64,000 bases of DNA, taken from AAA164-E04 sp964342825. GTDB lineage: Bacteria; Verrucomicrobiota; Verrucomicrobiia; Limisphaerales; AAA164-E04. The stretch is taken from positions 43,723 through 107,722 of the forward strand of contig CAYFHO010000010.1 in assembly GCA_964342825.1 (NCBI GenBank). The letters are read 5' to 3'. Every line of letters starts with the position of its first letter. Within the stretch, counting starts at the first letter, position 1. This document shows, piece after piece, positions 25,601-34,249 of the stretch. A model generated the notes under the pieces. The model had not been told where the DNA came from. It saw only the letters and a list, made by a program, of their open reading frames with translations, and ran no database searches. A program made the position numbers and the translations under genes.

Positions 25601-26768
25601 TGAGTCTCCTGATGATGAATGGCTCGAACAATACCAGGGCCATTTTCTTGGGAAGACCGCACTGATTCAATTTCAGTTCAGGTCCAATCACAATCACCGA
25701 TCGGCCCGAGTAATCGACACGTTTACCCAAAAGGTTTTGTCGGAATCGACCACTCTTACCTTTGAGCATGTCACTCAGTGATTTTAGTGGACGATTACCA
25801 GCTCCAGTCACGGCACGACCGTGACGACCATTGTCGAACAAGGCATCTACAGCCTCCTGAAGCATTCGCTTTTCGTTACGAATGATGACTTCTGGAGTCT
25901 TGAGCTGAAGTAGATTTTTGAGTCGGTTATTGCGGTTAATCACCCGACGATAGAGATCGTTGAGATCCGATGTGGCAAATCGCCCACCCTCCAATGGCAC
26001 CAAAGGACGGAGATCTGGAGGAATGACAGGAAGCACCACAAGAATCATCCAATCGGGGCGCGATTTACTTGCTGCAAACCCCTGGAAAAGTTTGATCCGT
26101 TTGGCGAGCTTCTTCCGAATCTGTTTGCTCCGGGTTTCGGTCATGGCAACCTGAAGCTCTTCGACCATGCTGTCGAGTTCGACGGATTCCAAAGCCTTGC
26201 GAACGGCTCCCGCCCCCATCTCCGCTTCAAATGCGTCAAAACCGTAAGTCTCTTTTGCTTCACGGTATTCCATTTCGCTGAGGAGCTGATGCTTCTTCAA
26301 GGGAGTGGTTCCGGGTTCGATGACTAAATAGTCTTCATAGTAGACCACACGTTCCAACTCGCGGGCCGTCATGTCGAGAATCAGACCTATCCTTGAGGGC
26401 ATACATTTGAAAAACCAAATGTGCGAAACAGGTACGGCCAATTCAATGTGCCCCATTCGTTCCCGGCGAACTCGGGATAAGGTCACTTCAACACCACAAC
26501 GGTCACAAACCACGCCGCGGTGCTTGATTCTCTTGTACTTACCGCAGGAGCATTCCCAGTCCTTAACTGGACCAAAGATACGCTCACAAAACAAACCACC
26601 TTTTTCAGGTTTGAACGTACGATAATTGATGGTCTCCGGATTTTTGACTTCCCCTTTGGACCATGAACGGATGGATTCAGGAGAGGCTACTGAAATGTTG
26701 ATATGGTCAACGGCGTTGACTTGATCCAATCCGAACAACTCGCGTGTACTATTTCTGCTTTCGATCAT
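22635..26768 (-). CDS. rpoC: RNA polymerase subunit beta-prime
   Basis: Catalytic subunit of RNA polymerase, 1377 residues. The N-terminal zinc site is visible in WECSCGKYKRIKHRGVVCDR. The catalytic Mg motif is NADFDGDQMAVHVPL. The second zinc site is seen in CESNVGLCAKCYGRNL. The trigger-loop region follows TGREVKEGEAVGIVAAQSIG. The C-terminus is Pro/Glu-rich and short. It follows rpoB by 47 bases. The subunit is a single polypeptide, not split, and no large insertion was noted. Confidence 0.98.
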   Translation of the reverse strand: MIESRNSTRELFGLDQVNAVDHINISVASPESIRSWSKGEVKNPETINYRTFKPEKGGLFCERIFGPVKDWECSCGKYKRIKHRGVVCDRCGVEVTLSRVRRERMGHIELAVPVSHIWFFKCMPSRIGLILDMTARELERVVYYEDYLVIEPGTTPLKKHQLLSEMEYREAKETYGFDAFEAEMGAGAVRKALESVELDSMVEELQVAMTETRSKQIRKKLAKRIKLFQGFAASKSRPDWMILVVLPVIPPDLRPLVPLEGGRFATSDLNDLYRRVINRNNRLKNLLQLKTPEVIIRNEKRMLQEAVDALFDNGRHGRAVTGAGNRPLKSLSDMLKGKSGRFRQNLLGKRVDYSGRSVIVIGPELKLNQCGLPKKMALVLFEPFIIRRLKELGYVHTVRSAKKMIERQSPEVWDILEEVTKGHPVLLNRAPTLHRLSIQAFEPVLIEGEAIRVHPLVCTAYNADFDGDQMAVHVPLSVEAQMEARLLMMAPNNIFSPSSGKPIMTPTQDITLGCYYLTAEPRKPRNKNERLCLFGSKEEVIFAFHDGALQTHSRVAFVNPDIGKDTVYGDKEKKVIETTVGRVIFSEIWPSELGFPNRAIGKGQIGDLIWNCYKVCGHAETVTTLDKLKELGFREATKAGVSIGIDDMIIPVEKDQEIGSAQDQISEVENQYRRGVITPGERYNKIIDIWTHCTDQISNVMLRTFQANQDKDEFNPVYLMVDSGARGNRQQVRQLAGIRGLMAKPSGDIIEKPILSNFREGLTVLEYFISTHGARKGLADTALKTADSGYMTRKLVDVAQDVIVREADCETSNGIWVSAIYEGEDEVVKLSERLVGRVSCEDIVDPSDVKNVIVKANEEIDEVKAKAVDSSGIERVKIRSVLTCESNVGLCAKCYGRNLATGREVKEGEAVGIVAAQSIGEPGTQLTMRTFHIGGTASQIFKQPQIKSKHTAKVVYSDLRCVELEDGNNIVLNKNGSILLLDEDGRELENHSIIIGSVILIPNGGTVKKGQTFVQWDPYNVPILSEKAGVVKFHDIIEGVTMKQEVDDTTGQEAMVVIDHKEDLHPQIMILESKNGEVLANYPIPSGAHIVVQEGIKIPAGALMAKTPRKTSKTKDITGGLPRVAELFEARRPKDAAEIAKMDGIIDFGPSVRGKRCIIIRDADSGAEEEHLIPIAKHVIVFKGDYVKKGQQLTEGPIVPHEILEVCGPQELQEHLVNEVQEVYRLQGVTINDKHIEIIVRQMLRKVRVTEPGDTIFLWGEQVERTIFERENRRVEEMGGQPADASPVLLGITKASLETESFLSAASFQDTTRVLTDAATMGKVDYLRGFKENVIMGHIIPAGTGYPKHRNIKVNPLVEPPEIEEEPTPDVDEPVAG

Positions 26769-26815
26769 GGGTGTACTTTGAAATCAATTTGTTTAGTTTG
26801 TTCCGAGTCTGCGAA

Positions 26816-29800
26816 TTATCCCATTGCTGAGAGACTTGAAGGCACGGATCTTGGTTCGGCGTCCGGATCAACTTCCTCCGGTTCATATCCAACGTTAACA
26901 TCCATACCAAGCGACTGAATTTCCTTCACAAGAACGTTGAAGGATTCCGGCACGCCGGCATCGAGTGAATTATCTCCTTTGACGATGCTTTCGTAGATGC
27001 GGGTTCGACCTTGCACATCGTCCGATTTAACGGTCAGTAGTTCCTGAAGAGCGTAGGCTGCACCATACGCCTCCATGGCCCAGACTTCCATTTCCCCAAA
27101 TCTCTGCCCACCATACTGAGCTTTTCCGCCCAATGGTTGTTGTGTAACCAGTGAGTAAGGACCCACTGCGCGAGCATGGATTTTGTCTGCAACCAAATGC
27201 CCGAGCTTGAGCATGTAGATGTATCCTACGACGATCTCCTGATCGAATCGTTCACCTGTTCGGCCGTCATACAGATGAATCTTGGCGTGCTCAGGAAGAT
27301 CAGCATCCTTGAGGTAACCACGAACTTCCGATTCCTTGATACCATCAAATACCGGAGTGGCGAATTTAAGTCCCAATACCTTGGCCGCCCAGCCCAAGTG
27401 AGTTTCAAGAAGCTGCCCAACGTTCATTCGAGAGGGCACACCAAGCGGATTCAAAACGATGTCAACTGGTGTTCCATTTGCCAGGAACGGCATGTCCTCT
27501 TCAGGCACAATCTTGGCAACAACACCCTTGTTTCCATGTCGACCAGCCATTTTGTCTCCAACTGAAAGCTTTCTCTTGGAGGCAATGAATACTTTGACAG
27601 ACTTGATAATTCCGGTTTCAAGATCATCACCCGATTCAACACGTTCCATTTCTTCATCATGCTGCATCTGAAGATCGTCGAAACGTTTCTTATAGGCGCT
27701 GATAATTTCATTGATCTTGTTGCGAATCGGAGAAGGATCAATTTCGATCCGATCATAAACACTGGCCAACTTGCGAAGGAGTGTTTTGGTGATCTTTCGA
27801 TTGGCTGGAATGATGATTTCTCCAGTTTCAGAATTCACCACATCCAAAGGAATTTTTTCACCAAGGAGAATGTTACTGAGAGATTCCGTTAATTGTTCAC
27901 GCAGGTCATCAATCTTTTTCTTATGCTCATCCTCTACCTGTTTGGCATGCTTCTTCGATTCCGAGTTGGAAACTTTGATCGTGCGTTCAGATTCCTTTTT
28001 GGCGGATACCTTCACATCCATGACGATGCCATAGGTTCCTGAAGGAACTTTCAGTGAGGTGTCTTTAACATCGGCAGCTTTTTCACCAAAAATGGCACGA
28101 AGCAGTCGTTCTTCAGGAGCCAGTTCAGTTTCACTTTTGGGTGTGATTTTGCCAACCAGTATGTCCCCTGGCTTGACTTCGGCACCGACGCGAATCACAC
28201 CATCCAATCCTAGATTCTTGAGAGCGTCTTCCCCAAGATTAGGAATATCACGTGTGATTTCCTCTGGCCCTAACTTGGTATCACGTGCACTGACTTCGAA
28301 TTCGTCAATATGGATGGAAGTATACACATCGTCTTTGACAATGCGTTGACTGATTAAAATCGCATCCTCAAAGTTATAACCATTCCAAGGCATGAAGGCG
28401 CAAAGAACGTTTTTACCGAGTGCCAATTCACCATTTTCGGTGGAAGGACCATCAGCGATGACGTCTCCTTCCTTGATTTTTTGTCCGTTATGGACGAGCA
28501 CCTTCTGATTGATGCAGGTCGCTGCGTTGGAGCGCATGAACTTGCGAAGCCGATAGACATATACGTCATTGGCAGGATCATGCTTAATGCGCTTTTTCCC
28601 TTCTGGCAGTTTGCCATCCTTAGTGATAATCACTTGATTACCAGAAACGGATGCGACAACTCCAGGAGCTTGCGCCGTCAAAACAGCTCGTGAGTCACGC
28701 GCTACCTTGGATTCCAATCCAGTTGCCACAAGTGGTGATTCGGTCACAAGCAGCGGGACGGCCTGGCGTTGCATGTTAGATCCCATCAACGCACGGTTTG
28801 CATCATCATGCTCCAAGAACGGAATCAAACCAGCAGCAACAGAAACCAACTGCTTGGGCGAAACATCCATGTAATCCACTCGATCAGGAGGGACATCGAT
28901 GAAGTCACCTTTGCAGCGACACATGACCCGCTCGTTAAGGAATTTTCCTTTGTCATCAATCGGAGCGTTGGCCTGTGCGACAATAAACTGTTCTTCCCGG
29001 TCGGCAGTCAAGTAATCGAGGTGACTTGTCACACGCCCATTGACCACTTTTCTATAGGGGGTTTCGATAAAACCAAAATCATTAACGCGGGCAAATGTCG
29101 CCAAGGAAGCGATCAATCCAATGTTCGGTCCTTCAGGGGTTTCAATGGGACAAATTCGGCCATAATGTGACGGATGAACATCTCGCACTTCAAATCCGGC
29201 ACGATCACGACTGAGACCACCAGGTCCCAATGCAGAAAGACGTCTCTTGTGAGTCAATTCAGCCAAAGGATTGATTTGATCCATGAACTGAGAAAGCTGA
29301 CTCCTGCCAAAGAAATCCCTGATCACTGCTGATAGGGCCTTTGGATTAATCAGCTTTTGAGGCGTCATGGTATCCAAACCCTGGTCAAAAAGAGTCATAC
29401 GTTCTTTGACCAGACGCTCCGTGCGAGCTAATCCTACCCGGCACTGATTTGCCAAAAGTTCCCCAACAGTCCTGACACGACGGCTACCCAAGTGGTCAAT
29501 ATCATCAAGAGTGCCTTCTCCTTTTTTGAGCTTGAGCAAATATTTGGTTGCTGCCACCAAATCTTCTTTTTCAAGAACTCGAGAGACGTTTTCGGAATCA
29601 AGGTTGAGTTTTTGAGAAATCTTGTAGCGTCCCACACGACCTAAATCGTACCGCTTGGCATCAAAAAAGAGTCTCTTCAGCAAGGCACGGGCGTTGGCAG
29701 CAGTAGGAGGATCACCAGGGCGCAGTCTGCGATAAATATCTTTGAGGGCTTCTTCCTCATTGGTGGTGGGATCTTTTTTCAGGCATTTAATAATGATACC

Positions 29801-30649
29801 ATCGTCGACACTTGTATCGACCACCTTGATCTTTTTGAGCCCCATGTTTGCGATTTCACGCACAACCGCAGCAGACATCGGCTCAAAGGCACGAGCAACC
29901 ACCGCACCTTTGTCTAGGTCAAGAATATCCTCAATCAGCACCTTGTTTTGGATATCATCCATTCCGGTCGCAGCTTTGACCGTAATCTCTTCGATTTCAT
30001 AGAAAAGACGCAGGATATCTGCATCCGTGCCATATCCAAGAGCTCGGAAAAAAGTCGTGGTCAAAAATTTGCGACGACGCTTTTTGCGATCCAAATAAAC
30101 AAAGAGCAAGTCGTTTGTATCAAACTGAGCTTCGTACCAGGAACCTCGATCAGGAATGATGCGGAAAGAATGCATCGTTTTACCATTGGGATGCTGCGAT
30201 GCTTCGAAAGCCAAACCGGGTGAGCGGTGTAACTGACTGACAATAACTCGCTCGGCCCCGTTAATGACAAAACTACCTTGTGGAGTGATCAGAGGAAGTT
30301 CTCCCATGAAAACTTTCTCTTCTTTGGTCCCCTGCTCGTCCTTGAGTCGGAAGCTGACGTGCAACGGAGCACCATAAGTGATTCCTTCACGCAAGCACTC
30401 GAGCCAATCCAGCTTGGGTTCGCCGATATCGTAATGGCTGAAATCCAGGACACATTTGCCATCGTAGCTCTCAATCGGAAAGACTTCATTGAACACGGCT
30501 TGCAAGCCCAGGTTCTCTCTTTTCTTAGGGTCGATGTCAGATTGAAGGAATTCCGCATAGGAATTGTTTTGCACCTCAATCAAATTTGGAGGTGTGATAA
30601 CCTCCTTAATTTTTCCGAAATTGATTCGTTCAGCGGCTTTTGATGGCAT
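26816..30649 (-). CDS. rpoB: RNA polymerase subunit beta
   Basis: Beta subunit of RNA polymerase, about 1277 residues. The rifampicin-binding region reads FGRSQLSQFMDQINPLAELT and HKRRLSALGPGGLSRDRAGF, which looks wild type. Further on are GRICPIETPEGPNIGLI, the flap and SVGDKMAGRHGNKGVVAKIV, with GGQRFGEMEVWAMEAYGAAY near the C-terminus. The start is taken as ATG 30647-30649; a GTG two codons upstream (30655) is an equal option. A 225-base leader with two hairpins separates it from rplL. Confidence 0.98.
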   Translation of the reverse strand: MPSKAAERINFGKIKEVITPPNLIEVQNNSYAEFLQSDIDPKKRENLGLQAVFNEVFPIESYDGKCVLDFSHYDIGEPKLDWLECLREGITYGAPLHVSFRLKDEQGTKEEKVFMGELPLITPQGSFVINGAERVIVSQLHRSPGLAFEASQHPNGKTMHSFRIIPDRGSWYEAQFDTNDLLFVYLDRKKRRRKFLTTTFFRALGYGTDADILRLFYEIEEITVKAATGMDDIQNKVLIEDILDLDKGAVVARAFEPMSAAVVREIANMGLKKIKVVDTSVDDGIIIKCLKKDPTTNEEEALKDIYRRLRPGDPPTAANARALLKRLFFDAKRYDLGRVGRYKISQKLNLDSENVSRVLEKEDLVAATKYLLKLKKGEGTLDDIDHLGSRRVRTVGELLANQCRVGLARTERLVKERMTLFDQGLDTMTPQKLINPKALSAVIRDFFGRSQLSQFMDQINPLAELTHKRRLSALGPGGLSRDRAGFEVRDVHPSHYGRICPIETPEGPNIGLIASLATFARVNDFGFIETPYRKVVNGRVTSHLDYLTADREEQFIVAQANAPIDDKGKFLNERVMCRCKGDFIDVPPDRVDYMDVSPKQLVSVAAGLIPFLEHDDANRALMGSNMQRQAVPLLVTESPLVATGLESKVARDSRAVLTAQAPGVVASVSGNQVIITKDGKLPEGKKRIKHDPANDVYVYRLRKFMRSNAATCINQKVLVHNGQKIKEGDVIADGPSTENGELALGKNVLCAFMPWNGYNFEDAILISQRIVKDDVYTSIHIDEFEVSARDTKLGPEEITRDIPNLGEDALKNLGLDGVIRVGAEVKPGDILVGKITPKSETELAPEERLLRAIFGEKAADVKDTSLKVPSGTYGIVMDVKVSAKKESERTIKVSNSESKKHAKQVEDEHKKKIDDLREQLTESLSNILLGEKIPLDVVNSETGEIIIPANRKITKTLLRKLASVYDRIEIDPSPIRNKINEIISAYKKRFDDLQMQHDEEMERVESGDDLETGIIKSVKVFIASKRKLSVGDKMAGRHGNKGVVAKIVPEEDMPFLANGTPVDIVLNPLGVPSRMNVGQLLETHLGWAAKVLGLKFATPVFDGIKESEVRGYLKDADLPEHAKIHLYDGRTGERFDQEIVVGYIYMLKLGHLVADKIHARAVGPYSLVTQQPLGGKAQYGGQRFGEMEVWAMEAYGAAYALQELLTVKSDDVQGRTRIYESIVKGDNSLDAGVPESFNVLVKEIQSLGMDVNVGYEPEEVDPDAEPRSVPSSLSAMG

Positions 30650-30723
30650 GGTCACCTTATGTACTCTGTTCTTAATCGGGGAAACTGGTGTTCCCCATTT
30701 CTAATTTTCAGGAGACGAAACAG

Positions 30724-30757
30724 GTCCGCAGCTCTCAATCACTGAGTGCTTGCGGAC
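30724..30757 (-). promoter_or_regulatory. Hairpin in the rplL-rpoB leader (second)
   Basis: On the minus strand GTCCGCA and TGCGGAC pair. Inner GC/GC and CTCA/TGAG helices, separated by small bulges, close a five-base loop. It lies about 75 bases before the rpoB start. No U-run follows, so it is more likely to be a processing or translational control element than a terminator. The E. coli rplL-rpoB gap also holds an attenuator and an RNase III site. Confidence 0.6.
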
Positions 30758-30825
30758 TTGCTGAAACTGATTTTGACAATCTATTCGTCAAAAAGCTGCT
30801 CTACTCGAGCAACGCAAAATGTTTT

Positions 30826-30864
30826 GGACGCGAAAGCTGAAATATCATTCAAACTTTCGCGTCC
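30826..30864 (-). promoter_or_regulatory. Hairpin in the rplL-rpoB leader (first), attenuator-like
   Basis: A perfect 11-bp stem, GGACGCGAAAG with CTTTCGCGTCC, starts 10 bases after the rplL stop and encloses 17 bases. The minus strand continues AAAACATTTTGC, which lacks a clean U-run. A partial terminator that lowers rpoBC relative to rplJL is the inferred role. Confidence 0.65.
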
Positions 30865-30874
30865 TACAAATGAT

Positions 30875-31261
30875 TTATTTCAATTCAACGGTCGCGCCGG
30901 TTTCTTCCAGTTTCTTCTTGGCGCCTTCGGCTTCTTCTTTGCTCACACCTTCGAGCAAAGTAGTAGGTGCTCCCTCAACCAATTTCTTGGCATCTGCAAG
31001 CCCCAAACCAGCTTTGACTTCGCGAACTGCTTTAATGACGGGGATCTTCTTGTCACCTGGCACACTTGCCAGGACAACATCGAATTCTGATTTTTCTTCA
31101 GTTGCGGCACCGCCACCACCACCGTCACCGCCACCAGCGGCAACAGCTACGGGAGCAGCTGCACTAACACCCCATTTTTCTTCCAATTGCTTCACCAAGT
31201 CAGCGGCTTCCATCACCGTCAACTGACTCAACTCATCGATTAACTTTTCCAAGTCTGCCAT
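30875..31261 (-). CDS. rplL: 50S ribosomal protein L7/L12
   Basis: Stalk protein bL12, present in several copies per ribosome, which recruits translation GTPases. The N-terminal dimer domain has LIDELSQLTVMEAADLVKQL. An Ala/Gly-rich hinge follows (about residues 36-50), then the C-terminal domain with EFDVVLASVPGDKKIPVIKA and VREVKAGLGLADAKKLVEGA. At 128 residues the length is normal. A 134-base gap with a 12-bp TTCCGGCCGGAA palindrome separates it from rplJ. Confidence 0.98.
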   Translation of the reverse strand: MADLEKLIDELSQLTVMEAADLVKQLEEKWGVSAAAPVAVAAGGGDGGGGGAATEEKSEFDVVLASVPGDKKIPVIKAVREVKAGLGLADAKKLVEGAPTTLLEGVSKEEAEGAKKKLEETGATVELK

Positions 31262-31395
31262 AATATTTGGTCGTCGTCATTCCGGCCGGAAGTGAATTAT
31301 AACTACTGCCTGTAGTCCGACGTATCTATTGTTATTGTTTCTTGTTTTGTTTCCGACGGAAGCATTCCCGTCAAAAGTTTATAAAATTGATTCAA

Positions 31396-31908
31396 TCAGC
31401 CCTTCTCGCTTTTTGCCTTGATGACCTGAGCCAACTGAGTTCCAGGAGTGTTGATCAAGGTGGCCAGTTTTTGGGCTGGGGCCTGAATCACACCAACAAT
31501 TTTGGAACGAAGTTCATCAAGTGAAGGTAGATCTGCGATGATCTTAACTTCAGATTCGTCAAGACGTGTCTCGCCCATGTAGCCGAAACGGATACCTGGC
31601 TTGTCGAATTCTGATTCGAAATTCTTAAGAATTTTGGCAGCTGAACTGATTTCTGATTCTCCAGTGACCACGGCCAATTGCCCCTTAAGGTCAGTGATCA
31701 AATCTTCTCCGATTCCTGCCTCTTTAGCTGCAATGTTGAAAATCCTGTTTTTAACAACGTGGAGTTCCGCTTTGGTTTCGTCCAAACGGGTTCGAAGTTC
31801 TTCAAACTGGTCAACCTTGAGTCCCTGGTAATCGACAACGATAAAAAAAGGAGAGGAGTTCAGCCTTTCAAGGTATTCTGCACTAATATTCTTTTTTGCT
31901 TCTCGCAT
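31396..31908 (-). CDS. rplJ: 50S ribosomal protein L10
   Basis: Stalk base protein uL10 that anchors L7/L12. The 170-residue protein includes SPFFIVVDYQGLKVDQFEEL, RTRLDETKAELHVVKNRIF and FGYMGETRLDESEVKIIADL. The C-terminal helix that binds L12 dimers ends TLINTPGTQLAQVIKAKSEK. It lies 31 bases after rplA. Confidence 0.97.
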   Translation of the reverse strand: MREAKKNISAEYLERLNSSPFFIVVDYQGLKVDQFEELRTRLDETKAELHVVKNRIFNIAAKEAGIGEDLITDLKGQLAVVTGESEISSAAKILKNFESEFDKPGIRFGYMGETRLDESEVKIIADLPSLDELRSKIVGVIQAPAQKLATLINTPGTQLAQVIKAKSEKG

Positions 31909-31939
31909 AATGCTTGTATGAAATGGATTGAATCGAAAA

Positions 31940-32644
31940 TCAGTTTGCGGCCAACTGCTGGATCGCTTTTAGGTCCAATGCAATACCCGGACTCATGGTC
32001 GCGGTGAGGGTGCAACTTAATATGAAAGCTCCCTTTGAACTGCTGGGTTTTGATTTAATGACGGCTTGAATAAGCGACGTAATATTGTCAGACAATTTAT
32101 CGGCATCAAAGGAAACCTTACCCACAGGAACGTGCATGTTGGCGGTCTTGTCGATTTTATACTCGACACGTCCAGCCTTCACTTCCTGGACAGCTTTGGC
32201 TGTATCAGCCGTAACCGTTCCGGTTTTTGGGTTTGGCATAAGCCCGCGAGGTCCAAGAACACGGCCAAGCTTTCGAACCTCAGCCATGGCTTCAGGAGTT
32301 GCAATGGCTACGTCAAAATCGACCCAACCTTCATTACATTTTTTAATGTATTCATCAAAACCGACGTGCTCTGCTCCTGCAGCTTTCGCGGCCTCCTCCG
32401 ATTCCCCTCCCTGGGTGAAAACGAGGACTCGAACATTTTTCCCGCTACCATGAGGTAAAGGAACCGTTCCACGCACCATCTGATCTGATTGCCGAGGATC
32501 AACTCCCAGTTTCATGGCAATCTCGACGGTTTGATCGAATTTGGTGGCGGGGAATTTCTTGAGAATTTCAACGGCCTCGTCAAGCGTGTAATGCTTGGCG
32601 GTCTCGACCATTTCCAATGCTTTTCTGTAACGTTTACTAGACAT
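31940..32644 (-). CDS. rplA: 50S ribosomal protein L1
   Basis: L1-stalk protein uL1, which moves with E-site tRNA and often represses its own operon. The start chosen (ATG 32642-32644) gives MSSKRYRKALEMVETAKHYT and 234 residues, the normal size; an upstream ATG at 32662 adds six atypical residues. Motifs include FDQTVEIAMKLGVDPRQSDQ, GTVPLPHGSGK and RKLGRVLGPRGLMPNPKTGT. It lies 46 bases after rplK. Confidence 0.97.
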   Translation of the reverse strand: MSSKRYRKALEMVETAKHYTLDEAVEILKKFPATKFDQTVEIAMKLGVDPRQSDQMVRGTVPLPHGSGKNVRVLVFTQGGESEEAAKAAGAEHVGFDEYIKKCNEGWVDFDVAIATPEAMAEVRKLGRVLGPRGLMPNPKTGTVTADTAKAVQEVKAGRVEYKIDKTANMHVPVGKVSFDADKLSDNITSLIQAVIKSKPSSSKGAFILSCTLTATMSPGIALDLKAIQQLAAN

Positions 32645-32690
32645 TTTTATGATGCGGTTCATGCGAGCCTAGACTCTCCCGCGGTTTCTA

Positions 32691-33116
32691 TTAATCTTTA
32701 ACCTCAATACCCATGCTCCTCGCCGTCCCGGCAATAATGTTGAATGCAGCATCTTCGTTGCGTGCATTCAGATCTTTAAATTTGGTCTTAACGATTTCAT
32801 TGATTTGATCTCGAGACACTTTGCCTACCTTGTCCTTGTTGGGCATTTTGGATCCAGAGGCAATTCCAGCGGCTTTTTTCAGTAAGACAGCTGCGGGAGG
32901 AGATTTGGTGATGAAGGTAAAGGACTTATCCTGGAAAACGGTGATCACCACGGGAATGACCAAGCCAGCCTGATCTTTGGTGCGGGCATTAAACTCCTTG
33001 CAGAACCCCATGATATTTACCCCTTGCTGTCCCAGAGCGGGACCAACTGGAGGAGCAGGGTTGGCCTGCCCAGCGGGGATTTGGAGTTTAATAATACCTG
33101 TAACTTTCTTTGCCAT
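32691..33116 (-). CDS. rplK: 50S ribosomal protein L11
   Basis: Protein uL11 in the GTPase-associated centre, the thiostrepton site. The 141 residues include IKLQIPAGQANPAPPVGPAL, GQQGVNIMGFCKEFNART and ITKSPPAAVLLKKAAGI, and the end AGTARSMGIEVKD. It lies six bases after nusG, which suggests translational coupling. Confidence 0.98.
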   Translation of the reverse strand: MAKKVTGIIKLQIPAGQANPAPPVGPALGQQGVNIMGFCKEFNARTKDQAGLVIPVVITVFQDKSFTFITKSPPAAVLLKKAAGIASGSKMPNKDKVGKVSRDQINEIVKTKFKDLNARNEDAAFNIIAGTARSMGIEVKD

Positions 33117-33122
33117 AATTGA

Positions 33123-33671
33123 TTAAGATTTTTCGACTTGCCAATACTCAAGCTCAACCGGGGTGTTCCGGCCAAAAATGTTCACTGTAACTTTAAGTTT
33201 GCCTCTCTCAGGCTCAACTTCTTCGATAATGCCACTAAAATTAAGGAAAGGACCGTCGTTGATTTTGATGGTTTCACCAACTTCAAAGTCCACCTTGGGC
33301 TTCTCGGAATCTTCCGCATCAGAAATCTGGGCCTTGATGGACTCAATTTCATCGGTGGGTGTAGGTTGAGGATGATCTCCACCGACAAATCCAATAATTC
33401 CCTGTGTTTCTCTGATAAAATACCATGGACGATCAATAATGCGCTGTTGATCATCCAGTAAAATCATGTTGATAAAAACATAGCCCGGATAAAGCTTTCT
33501 GGTAGAAACGCTTTTTTTACCATTGCGAATTTCGACCACTTTTTCCATCGGAACGAGGATCTCGAGGATAAACTCCTCCATTTCCTCGGCCTTCAGACGC
33601 TTTTCAAGGGTGTCCTTGACCTTCTGCTCCTGGCCGGAAAGTGTGTGTATGACGAACCATTGGTTTTTCAT
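33123..33671 (-). CDS. nusG: Transcription termination/antitermination factor NusG
   Basis: NusG binds RNA polymerase through its NGN domain and binds Rho or S10 through its KOW domain. The NGN domain opens WFVIHTLSGQEQKVKDTLEK and includes STRKLYPGYVFINMIL and IRETQGIIGFVGG. A linker of about 25 residues follows. The KOW part is FEVGETIKINDGPFLNFSGI, then EVEPERGKLKVTVNIFGR. At 182 residues the length is normal. It is 18 bases after secE. Confidence 0.98.
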   Translation of the reverse strand: MKNQWFVIHTLSGQEQKVKDTLEKRLKAEEMEEFILEILVPMEKVVEIRNGKKSVSTRKLYPGYVFINMILLDDQQRIIDRPWYFIRETQGIIGFVGGDHPQPTPTDEIESIKAQISDAEDSEKPKVDFEVGETIKINDGPFLNFSGIIEEVEPERGKLKVTVNIFGRNTPVELEYWQVEKS

Positions 33672-33689
33672 AGGCGCTAAATGCGATTA

Positions 33690-33941
33690 TCAGAGCAACC
33701 AATCCAAAATGGTCATCACCACGACATCAACTCCAACCGTGAACAACCCGACCACAACAGTCGCGACCAAAACCACCACTGTGGATCCTTTCAACTCCTC
33801 TTTGGATGGCCAACTGCATTTACGCAGTTCTTCTCGCGTTTCCCCTGCGAATCGGGACAGGGCCATGAGGTAACCCTTTTTCCACAAGAAGGCGAAAACT
33901 GCTCCAATGACAACAATCCAAATGATAAATGAATAATCCAC
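33690..33941 (-). CDS. secE: Protein translocase subunit SecE
   Basis: Small clamp subunit of the SecYEG channel. The 83-residue protein has an N-terminal hydrophobic helix (about residues 4-20). It then has the SecE core with the amphipathic helix FAGETREELRKCSWPSKEEL and a C-terminal membrane helix. The W-P pair in this helix is the family mark. Two membrane segments are seen where many bacteria have one or three. It is immediately upstream of nusG, the classic pairing. Confidence 0.95.
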   Translation of the reverse strand: MDYSFIIWIVVIGAVFAFLWKKGYLMALSRFAGETREELRKCSWPSKEELKGSTVVVLVATVVVGLFTVGVDVVVMTILDWLL

Positions 33942-33958
33942 AATATTCTGATTCTAAG

Positions 33959-34048
33959 TGGCGGAGGGGGAGGGATTCGAACCCCCGTTTCGATTTCTCG
34001 AAAAGCGGTTTTCAAGACCGCCGCATTCAACCGCTCTGCCACCCCTCC
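33959..34048 (-). tRNA. tRNA-Ser (anticodon UGA)
   Basis: The minus strand gives a class II tRNA of 90 bases. The acceptor stem is GGAGGGG/CCCCTCC, the anticodon loop CTTGAAA (UGA), and a long variable arm is built from CGAG/CTCG-like pairs. A CCA end is encoded. It lies only 17 bases before secE, so it is probably processed out of the same transcript. Confidence 0.95.
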
Positions 34049-34074
34049 GACTAAATTTTTTAAACTTCTTATAC

Positions 34075-34150
34075 TGGCAGGGCGGGAGGGACTCGAACCC
34101 CCAACCGACGGTTTTGGAGACCGCTACTCTACCAATTGAGCTACCGCCCT
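34075..34150 (-). tRNA. tRNA-Trp (anticodon CCA)
   Basis: The minus strand folds as a standard 76-base cloverleaf with acceptor AGGGCGG/CCGCCCT, anticodon loop CTCCAAA (CCA) and encoded CCA. It sits between tuf and secE, as tRNA-Trp does in many bacteria. Confidence 0.96.
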
Positions 34151-34194
34151 ATTTTGACAGTTTCAGGCGTCACCCAAAAAGTGGATGCCGCCCT

Positions 34195-34237
34195 TCTAAA
34201 ACTAAGCGGATGGCGGCAGCATCAGCTGCCACCATCC
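34195..34237 (-). terminator. Strong hairpin after tuf (terminator or attenuator)
   Basis: On the minus strand GGATGGTGGCAGC and GCTGCCGCCATCC form a 13-bp stem (one G-T pair) with a TGAT loop, 12 bases after the tuf stop. It is followed by GCTTAGTTTTAG, a weak U-run. It probably lowers transcription from tuf into tRNA-Trp, tRNA-Ser and secE. No clear promoter was found between it and tRNA-Trp. Confidence 0.7.
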
Positions 34238-34249
34238 ATGTAAAATGCA

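Noticed and set aside
31280..31291. TTCCGGCCGGAA palindrome upstream of rplL
   Set aside because: A 12-bp palindrome this short can occur by chance, has no loop and no -35/-10 boxes near it; kept only as a note.
33791..34042. Open frame reading through tRNA-Ser on the minus strand
   Set aside because: Its first part is tRNA-Ser sequence and the rest overlaps secE out of frame.
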